Shown here in pieces: positions 6,714 through 11,524 of a stretch of 11,524 nt of DNA. This DNA is from Acidimicrobiia bacterium (lineage in GTDB: Bacteria > Actinomycetota > Acidimicrobiia > Acidimicrobiales > Aldehydirespiratoraceae), in NCBI GenBank assembly GCA_022824605.1, contig JAJDZO010000031.1, positions 1-11,524 of the forward strand, given 5' to 3'. Every line of letters starts with the position of its first letter. Position 1 is the stretch's first letter. The notes below the pieces were generated by a model. It saw only the letters and a list, made by a program, of their open reading frames with translations, ran no database searches and was not told the DNA's origin. The position numbers and the translations under genes were made by a program.

Positions 6714-6719
6714 TACGCT
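6714..6719 (+). promoter_or_regulatory. Candidate -10 box (TACGCT) upstream of molybdoenzyme paralogue B
   Basis: TACGCT, the same hexamer as the acyl-CoA dehydrogenase -10, lies 44 bp before the GTG at 6764. It would give a short leader of about 38 bases that includes the ribosome site. There is no clear -35. The rest of 6578-6763, between rsgA and this gene, shows nothing else I can name. Confidence 0.35.
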
Positions 6720-6751
6720 CTCGCAGCGCGAATGAGTCGATCCACACGGCC

Positions 6752-6758
6752 GAGGGGG
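6752..6758 (+). promoter_or_regulatory. Shine-Dalgarno (GAGGGGG) deciding the start of paralogue B
   Basis: GAGGGGG with a five-base spacer before GTG 6764. It favours this GTG over ATG 6794, which lacks a ribosome site, and over the longer open frame upstream. Confidence 0.65.
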
Positions 6759-6763
6759 CTTCA

Positions 6764-8527
6764 GTGACCGATCCGCAATCAGACGACATACGCATGGCCA
6801 GCCGGCCGGGCGCAGCCACATCGCTGATGGGCGCACTGGCCGGAACCGCCGGTGCGGCCGTCGGTCTGGGGTTCGGCGAGCTGATGGAGGGAGCCTCCGA
6901 GTCCACCCCGTCGCTGGTGGTGGCGGTGAGCGAACTGCTCAGCGATTACACGCCCGGCGATGTGGTGCGGTTCAGCATCGCCAACTTCGGTGCCAGCCAG
7001 AAGACCCTGCTCACCGTGGGCATCATCGTGGTGTCGCTGGCACTCGGCGGGCTGCTCGGGCGGTACGCGGCCCACGGCCGCCCACGGGTGACTCTCGCCG
7101 GGTTCGCGCTGTTCGGTCTGCTGGGAGGATGGGCCACGGCCCGCAACCCGATCAGCGAAGCCGTCACATCGTGGACGGTGGGGCTGGCGGCCGCCGCGCT
7201 GGCCGCGGCCACCACCCTGCTGCTCACTGGCCGCCTGACCGCCAGCGCCGTTACGGTCCGCTCCAGCGTCCCGTCGGCGCCAGAGCAGCCGGAGCCCGCC
7301 GCAGCGCCGCCCGAACTCGCAGGCACCACCGGAACGCGGCGAGCCTTCTTCGCCTACGCCGTTGGCGCGGGCGCAGCCGCGCTGGCCATGGTCGGTCTGG
7401 GCAGGGCTCTGCGAGGACAGTCCGCCGCCGAGCAGTTCCTGGAGGCCAACACCCTGAGAACGCCAGCAACCACGACGTCTGCGCCGCCCCCGACCACCAC
7501 GCAGGCCGCCGCCCCCGGTTCCAGCACCAGCACTAGCACCAGCACCTCTACCACAAGCACCACCGCGCCGGCGCCGGTCGGGCCGTCGGTGCAGGAGCAG
7601 GTGGCCGCTCTCAGCACGCTGGACAGCCAAGTGCCCGGTGTGTCGTCGTATGTGACGCCCAACGCCAGCTTCTACCGGATCGACACCGCGTTCGGCCGGG
7701 TTCCCCAGGTCGATCCAGCGGACTGGCGGCTGCGTATCGGTGGAATGGTCGACAATCCCTACGAGCTCACCTTCGATGAGATCCAGGCCATGGACCTCTC
7801 CGATCAGGTGATCACCCTGTCGTGCGTGTCCAACCGGGTGGGCGGCGACCTGGTAGGCAACGCGATCTGGACCGGGGTTCCGCTGTCGGTGCTGCTGGAC
7901 CGGGCCGGGGTTCAGCCGGGCGCCGATCAGGTGGTGGGCCGTTCGGTGGACGACTGGACGGCGGGCTTCCCCACCCCGGTGGTGTACGACGGGCGCAACG
8001 CCATCCTGGCCATCGGCATGAACGACGAGTTCCTGCCCACCAACCACGGCTTCCCGGCCCGGCTGGTGGTGGCCGGCCTCTACGGCTACGTCTCGGCCGT
8101 CAAGTGGCTCGAGGAGATCCACCTCACCACCTGGGACGGCTTCGACGGCTACTGGGTGCCGCGGGGATGGTCGAAGGAGGGTCCGATGAAGACCCAGAGC
8201 CGCATCGACGTGCCCGCCGCGGGCCGGGGGTTGGTGGCCGGCGAGACCACCCCGATAGCCGGCATCGCGTGGGCGCCGACCCGCGGCATCGAACGGGTCG
8301 AGGTGAACGTCGACGACGAGGGCTGGCTGCCCTGCGAGCTCGGCGAAGCCCTGGGAGACGAGAGCTGGGTGCAATGGCACCGCTCCTGGACGCCCACCGC
8401 GGGCCGCCACCGCATCCAGGTGCGGGCCACCGACGGCGACGGCATGACCCAGAGCCCCATCCCGGTCGATCCCGCCCCCAACGGCGCCGAAGGCTGGCAC
8501 ACCATCAACGTAAGCGTCGCCACCTGA
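6764..8527 (+). CDS. Membrane-tethered sulfite-oxidase-fold molybdopterin oxidoreductase (paralogue B)
   Basis: 587 residues with the same order as paralogue A. The membrane module has helices near 20-38, 81-99, 108-125 and 134-155. The internal twin-arginine segment is TRRAFF (191-196) plus a hydrophobic stretch to about 213. A short stalk rich in TTT, PPP and ST dipeptides (232-273) follows, then the molybdopterin domain with Cys354 in TLSCVSNRVGG as expected molybdenum ligand and an Ig-like dimerisation domain. Between GFPAR and SRID, 50 of 54 residues match paralogue A, so the two catalytic domains very likely do similar chemistry. The linker is about 100 residues shorter and has no hexapeptides. 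The start is GTG 6764 with a good ribosome site. It diverges from rsgA and is followed at once by a hairpin. The electron partner and substrate are not visible nearby. Confidence 0.9.
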   Translation: MTDPQSDDIRMASRPGAATSLMGALAGTAGAAVGLGFGELMEGASESTPSLVVAVSELLSDYTPGDVVRFSIANFGASQKTLLTVGIIVVSLALGGLLGRYAAHGRPRVTLAGFALFGLLGGWATARNPISEAVTSWTVGLAAAALAAATTLLLTGRLTASAVTVRSSVPSAPEQPEPAAAPPELAGTTGTRRAFFAYAVGAGAAALAMVGLGRALRGQSAAEQFLEANTLRTPATTTSAPPPTTTQAAAPGSSTSTSTSTSTTSTTAPAPVGPSVQEQVAALSTLDSQVPGVSSYVTPNASFYRIDTAFGRVPQVDPADWRLRIGGMVDNPYELTFDEIQAMDLSDQVITLSCVSNRVGGDLVGNAIWTGVPLSVLLDRAGVQPGADQVVGRSVDDWTAGFPTPVVYDGRNAILAIGMNDEFLPTNHGFPARLVVAGLYGYVSAVKWLEEIHLTTWDGFDGYWVPRGWSKEGPMKTQSRIDVPAAGRGLVAGETTPIAGIAWAPTRGIERVEVNVDDEGWLPCELGEALGDESWVQWHRSWTPTAGRHRIQVRATDGDGMTQSPIPVDPAPNGAEGWHTINVSVAT

Positions 8528-8545
8528 CCAAGCGTCGTCGCTTGG
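8528..8545 (+). terminator. Hairpin directly after paralogue B stop codon
   Basis: CCAAGCG, loop TCGT, CGCTTGG: a perfect 7-bp stem beginning at the base after TGA. No T-run follows, which is common for terminator-like hairpins in high-GC actinobacteria; it may also protect the 3' end. Confidence 0.5.
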
Positions 8546-8594
8546 ACGAAATAGTCCTTGCAAACCGAGTGCCACCAGCGCGATGCTGTCGACC

Positions 8595-8629
8595 GTGTTC
8601 GCAAACGCGGACACAAGAACCTGTTTTTT
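8595..8629 (+). terminator. Second hairpin with downstream T6
   Basis: GTGTTCGC (8595-8602), loop AAAC, GCGGACAC (8607-8614): an 8-bp stem with one G-T wobble. Nine bases later comes T6 (8624-8629), the longest T-run I noticed in this GC-rich window. The gap between stem and T-run is longer than in classical terminators. It probably separates paralogue B from the next gene. Confidence 0.45.
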
Positions 8630-8680
8630 GCCAGGGCGCCGGCACGCCGTCAACAACCCCTATACCTGGGCCACCACGGG

Positions 8681-9097
8681 ATGCAATTGGTAAGAGCCGC
8701 AGTCGACGGCGTCGCCGAGTTCGTCAAGGTGATCTGCCGACAACGGACCCTGCTCCACCACCAGGGACGATTCAAGGCCACCGCCATCGGGACGGGCGTC
8801 TGGGCGGCCGCCACCGCAGCCAGCACCACAGTCATCGGGGCCGGAGGCTTGTCGTTCAAAGGGCTGGCATGCGAACGCCCAGGCGAGATGTTTCCGGCAC
8901 TCTACGACAGCGCCGTTGGCTGGGACCTGTGGTTCAACACCCCTTGGAGCTTCACCGTCGCGGTGGTGTGCATCACCGTGTCGATGGGATGGGCCCACTG
9001 CGTCGGACTGGGCACCGTCAAAGCTGTCGCCTACTGCTCACTGCCCCTGCAGGCGTGGTGGTGGCACGGGCTGCTCCTTCTCAACGAATGCGCGTGA
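8681..9097 (+). CDS. Hypothetical small membrane protein
   Basis: 138 residues that I do not recognise. An amphipathic N-terminus (1-30) precedes hydrophobic segments at about 32-56 (ATAIGTGVWAAATAASTTV) and 90-111, and a probable third at 113-134 ending in AWWWHG. The loop 58-89 is short and aromatic (LYDSAVGWDLWFNTPW). Six Cys are present (19, 64, 97, 107, 119, 136) without a clear metal motif. Third codon positions are strongly G/C, as in neighbouring genes, which supports real coding. The start is ATG 8681; the frame is open back to 8558, but that stretch contains the hairpin and T-run and codes low-quality sequence. There is no strong ribosome site. The following gene lies 204 bp downstream in the same frame. 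Confidence 0.6.
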   Translation: MQLVRAAVDGVAEFVKVICRQRTLLHHQGRFKATAIGTGVWAAATAASTTVIGAGGLSFKGLACERPGEMFPALYDSAVGWDLWFNTPWSFTVAVVCITVSMGWAHCVGLGTVKAVAYCSLPLQAWWWHGLLLLNECA

Positions 9098-9133
9098 CTC
9101 CGGCAATTCGCGCGACACGGACCTGGGAACCCT

Positions 9134-9171
9134 GGCGTGCCTCCACCCGGCTCGCAAGCCGGGCGTGCGCC
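9134..9171 (+). other. Long imperfect hairpin between membrane-protein and hydroxylase genes
   Basis: The outer stem GGCGTGC (9134-9140) pairs with GTGCGCC (9165-9171), including two G-U pairs. The inner perfect 7-bp stem CCCGGCT/AGCCGGG (9146-9152 and 9157-9163) has a CGCA loop. An asymmetric internal loop (CTCCA on one side, C on the other) separates them. No T-run follows. It may be a terminator for the membrane-protein gene or a structured 5' leader of the hydroxylase. I could not match it to a known riboswitch by eye. Confidence 0.5.
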
Positions 9172-9209
9172 GACTCGCGGCGTGGAGCAACTCGAGGGCA
9201 ACGCTGTCG

Positions 9210-9305
9210 ATGCCTGGCGGGGAGAATCGGGGGGTGATTCCGAAGGGGGAATGTGTGTATTGTGCGGGCGTGAAATCGATGCTTGCCGCGGGTCGTCTGC
9301 CGTGA
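9210..9305 (+). CDS. Possible 31-residue leader peptide overlapping the hydroxylase start
   Basis: An ATG-initiated frame encodes 31 residues, including ECVYCAGVKSMLAAGRLP at the end. Its stop overlaps the downstream GTG in a GTGA four-base junction, the usual arrangement for translational coupling. A GAGGG ribosome-like site lies 11 bases before the ATG. It has one CxxC. Third-position G/C is lower than in the neighbouring genes, and chance is a real alternative. Tentative only. Confidence 0.2.
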   Translation: MPGGENRGVIPKGECVYCAGVKSMLAAGRLP

Positions 9306-11524
9306 CTGATCTTCAAGACCGGACCGATGCCGCGGCGCCGACCGCCACCGAGTTCGTGTGCAACGGCTCGACCGTGCGGGTCGGCGACCATCCCCACCTG
9401 CTGGCAGCGTTGAGGGAGGAACTCGGGCTGGTGGCGGCCAAGGACGGCTGCTCGCCGTCGGGGCAGTGCGGCTGCTGCACGGTGCTGCTCAACGGCAAGG
9501 CCAGGGTGGCGTGCCAGATACCGCTGGAGAAGGCCCAGGGCGCGCAGATCGTTACACCCGAGGGCCTCAGCGCCGATGAGCGCCACCGGTTCGCAGCCGC
9601 TTTCGGCGCGGCCGGAGCGGTGCAGTGCGGCTTCTGCACGCCTGGCATCCTGATGCGGGTCAAGGCGCTGATCGACAGCAAGGGCGCCAACCTCACCCGC
9701 GATCAGGCCTCACGCCATCTCGGCGCTCATCTGTGCCGCTGCACCGGCTACCTCAAGATCCTCGACGCGGTGGACATGCTGGCCACCGGCGCCGACGGGA
9801 TCGGCTCCGACGGCACCGCCGTGGAGGTGGCCCGCGGGGTGGGATCACGAGCCGCCCGCTACGAGGCCGCCGACCTGGCCCTGGGCGACAAGCTCTACAT
9901 CGACGACATGACCGCCCCGGGAATGCTCCACGGCGCGGTGCATCTCGCCGAGCACGCCCGCGCCGACGTGGTGTCCATCGACACCAGCCGGGCCGAAGCT
10001 GTGCCCGGCGTGACCGCAGTGTTCACCGGAGCCGACGTGCCCGGCGATCTGCGCATCGGGCTGATCCACAAGGACTGGCCGGTGTTCATCCCGGTCGGGG
10101 GCCGCACCTCGTACCTGGGCGACATCCTGGCGCTGGTGGTGGCCGACAGTCGTGACACGGCCCGCCGGGCGGCAGAACTGGTGGACGTGACGTACGAGCC
10201 GCTGGCCCCGATCACCGACCCGGCCGCGGCCGTGGCCGACGGCGCCGACGACGCCGTGTGGGGACTCGACGGCAACGTGCTGTCGGTGTCTACCTACGCT
10301 CGGGGCGGCGATGTGGACGACGCTCTGGCCGCGTCGGCGCACACGGTGCGCGAGACGTTCCAGACCCAGCGGGTGGAACAGGCCTTCCTGGAGCCCGAGT
10401 CGACGTTGGCTGTGCCCAAAGTGATCGACGGCGAGCGCGGCCTCGACGTGTTCTCCGGCGGCCAGGGAGTGTGGGACGACCGCGACCAGGTGGCTGCCGT
10501 GCTCGGGATCGACAACAGCCGAGTGTGGGTGGAGCAGGTCGCCAACGGCGGCGCCTTCGGAGGCAAGGAGGACTGCTCCAACCAGACCCAGACTGCGCTG
10601 GCGGCCTGGCTGCTGGACCGTCCCGTGAAGACGACGTTCTCCCGTGAGGAGTCGCTGCTGGTGCACCCCAAGCGCCACCCGGTGCGCATCGAGCTGGCCG
10701 CGGGCTGCGACGACGAAGGCCGGCTCACCGCGCTGCGAGCGAGGATGCTGGGCGACTCCGGCCCTTACGCCTCGGTGGGGATGAAGGTGCTCGAACGAGC
10801 CGCCGGCCACGCCTGCGGTCCCTACGTGGTGCCGGTGGTGGATGTCGAGGCGGTGGCGGCCCGCACCAACAACAGCGTGTGCGGCGCCTTCCGGGGCTTC
10901 GGGGCCAACCAGGCCCAGTTCGCCATGGAGGGCGTGCTCGACCGGATGGCAGACGCAGTCGGGATCAGCGGCTGGGAGATCCGGCGCCGCAACGCCGTGC
11001 AGCCCGGCTCGGTGTGGGGTCCCGGACAGATCATGGACGACGGCAGCCTCGGCGCGATGGAGTGCCTGCAGGCCATCAAGCCGGCCTACGACGAGGCGGT
11101 GGCGTCGGGCAAGGCCGTCGGACTCGGTCTCGGCCTCAAGAACTCGGGGCTCGGCAACGGCTTCAAGGAGATCAGCCGGGCGGTGGTGCATTTCGTGGCC
11201 GACTCCGCCCACCCGGAAGGCACCCCCGCGGGGCCCGACACCACCGTCGAGGTGCGTCACTGCTGGACCGAGATGGGCCAGGGCGTGCACACGGTGGCCC
11301 TGCAGGTGGCCGTCGAGGAACTCGGGGTGCGGCCCGAGCAGGTGAGGGTCTACGTCGACACCAGCCGCGAGCTGGGCGCCGGCCAGACCACCGGATCGCG
11401 GGGAACGTTGATGGGCGCGGGCTCGGTGGCTGAGGCCTGCCGGGCGGCGGTGGAGGGCGGTTGCCTCACCGGCGTCGACTACGAAGGCGAGTACCGGGTG
11501 GACTGGACCAACAAGCTCAGCGAC
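9302..11524 (+). CDS. Fused [2Fe-2S]/molybdopterin hydroxylase, XdhSe-like (partial, cut by window end)
   Basis: 741 codons with no stop before the right edge, so the C-terminus is missing. The N-terminal ferredoxin domain has GCSPSGQCGCCTV (Cys50, 56, 58, 59; then Cys71). The second [2Fe-2S] domain has QCGFC (Cys109, Cys112) and CRC (Cys145, Cys147). From about 180 the xanthine-dehydrogenase-family molybdenum domain follows: GGQGVWDDRDQ (386-396), NGGAFGGKED (415-424), CGAFRGFGANQ (527-537) and EMGQG (657-661). The fusion of iron-sulfur and molybdenum domains without a FAD domain, and the segment EGLSADERHRFAAAF, recall the family named selenium-dependent xanthine dehydrogenase. Substrate, and whether selenium is used, cannot be told. 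The catalytic Glu near the C-terminus lies outside. It should hydroxylate an N-heterocycle or similar in the cytoplasm. GTG 9302 starts 17 codons before the ferredoxin domain; in-frame ATG 9251 would add MCVLCGREIDACRG plus three residues. Confidence 0.88.
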   Translation, partial: MTDLQDRTDAAAPTATEFVCNGSTVRVGDHPHLLAALREELGLVAAKDGCSPSGQCGCCTVLLNGKARVACQIPLEKAQGAQIVTPEGLSADERHRFAAAFGAAGAVQCGFCTPGILMRVKALIDSKGANLTRDQASRHLGAHLCRCTGYLKILDAVDMLATGADGIGSDGTAVEVARGVGSRAARYEAADLALGDKLYIDDMTAPGMLHGAVHLAEHARADVVSIDTSRAEAVPGVTAVFTGADVPGDLRIGLIHKDWPVFIPVGGRTSYLGDILALVVADSRDTARRAAELVDVTYEPLAPITDPAAAVADGADDAVWGLDGNVLSVSTYARGGDVDDALAASAHTVRETFQTQRVEQAFLEPESTLAVPKVIDGERGLDVFSGGQGVWDDRDQVAAVLGIDNSRVWVEQVANGGAFGGKEDCSNQTQTALAAWLLDRPVKTTFSREESLLVHPKRHPVRIELAAGCDDEGRLTALRARMLGDSGPYASVGMKVLERAAGHACGPYVVPVVDVEAVAARTNNSVCGAFRGFGANQAQFAMEGVLDRMADAVGISGWEIRRRNAVQPGSVWGPGQIMDDGSLGAMECLQAIKPAYDEAVASGKAVGLGLGLKNSGLGNGFKEISRAVVHFVADSAHPEGTPAGPDTTVEVRHCWTEMGQGVHTVALQVAVEELGVRPEQVRVYVDTSRELGAGQTTGSRGTLMGAGSVAEACRAAVEGGCLTGVDYEGEYRVDWTNKLSD

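Noticed and set aside
6779..8656. A 625-codon open frame on the minus strand
   Set aside because: It is antisense to paralogue B, which has clear domains; such shadow frames are expected in very GC-rich DNA.
8558..8680. N-terminal extension of the small membrane protein to ATG 8558
   Set aside because: It would run through the second hairpin and T-run and gives a basic, low-quality sequence with no ribosome site.
9095..9097. TGA of the small membrane protein as a selenocysteine codon joining it to the downstream hydroxylase
   Set aside because: The frame stays open after TGA, but the joined sequence (9098-9301) is low-quality, contains the hairpin, and has no visible SECIS arrangement directly after the TGA.
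8916..9305. A 129-codon plus-strand frame covering the end of the small membrane protein and the leader
   Set aside because: Its first half is a shadow of the membrane-protein gene; only the last 31 codons are considered, as a tentative leader peptide.
10880..10912. Assignment of the hydroxylase as aerobic CO dehydrogenase large subunit
   Set aside because: The active-site segment is CGAFRGFGANQ rather than the AYxCSFR loop of form I CO dehydrogenases, and the iron-sulfur domains are fused.
9845..11290. A 481-codon open frame on the minus strand
   Set aside because: It is antisense to the molybdenum hydroxylase and is His/Gly/Val-rich without recognisable motifs.

Overview
The window is very GC-rich with strong G/C bias at third codon positions. 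It has GTG as well as ATG starts, TAnnnT-type -10 boxes next to apparently leaderless starts, and long Thr/Pro-rich extracytoplasmic linkers. Together these suggest a high-GC actinobacterium. An Acidimicrobiia-like lineage is my best guess, from the gene style only. There are no tRNA or rRNA genes, CRISPR arrays, insertion sequences or phage genes.

Layout. (1) 94-1080 (+) is a crotonase-fold protein with an unusual N-terminal half and no C-terminal helical tail; its frame stays open to the left window edge. (2) 1123-1959 and 2036-3247 (both -) are a six-helix membrane protein of the DUF6159 type and an upstream acyl-CoA dehydrogenase. They are separated by a 76-bp gap holding a perfect-phase tandem 16-bp repeat. 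(3) 3273-5456 (+) starts only 25 bp from the acyl-CoA dehydrogenase start and is divergent from it. Two back-to-back -10 boxes sharing one TA step fit a bidirectional leaderless promoter. The protein has a membrane module, an internal twin-arginine segment, a run of seven IDIPEG-like hexapeptides, a long Thr/Pro stalk and a sulfite-oxidase-fold molybdopterin domain. (4) 5528-6577 (-) is the ribosome-assembly GTPase RsgA. (5) 6764-8527 (+) is a close paralogue of the gene in (3), with the same domain order but a short stalk and no hexapeptides. Two hairpins, one followed by T6, end this unit. (6) 8681-9097 (+) is an unrecognised small membrane protein. (7) 9098-9301 holds a long imperfect hairpin and a possible 31-residue leader peptide. 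(8) 9302 to the right edge (+) is a fused [2Fe-2S]/molybdopterin hydroxylase of the XdhSe-like type, cut by the window end.

How the genes relate. Three of the eight main genes encode molybdenum-cofactor enzymes: two predicted membrane-tethered extracytoplasmic sulfite-oxidase-fold enzymes and one cytoplasmic hydroxylase. Two encode CoA-thioester enzymes (crotonase, acyl-CoA dehydrogenase), which suggests fatty-acid or steroid-side-chain catabolism nearby. rsgA is housekeeping and sits between the two paralogues. I see no complete new multi-gene system. The most unusual items are the duplicated tethered molybdoenzymes with divergent linkers, the shared promoter at 3247-3273, the tandem 16-mer, and the structured leader before the hydroxylase.
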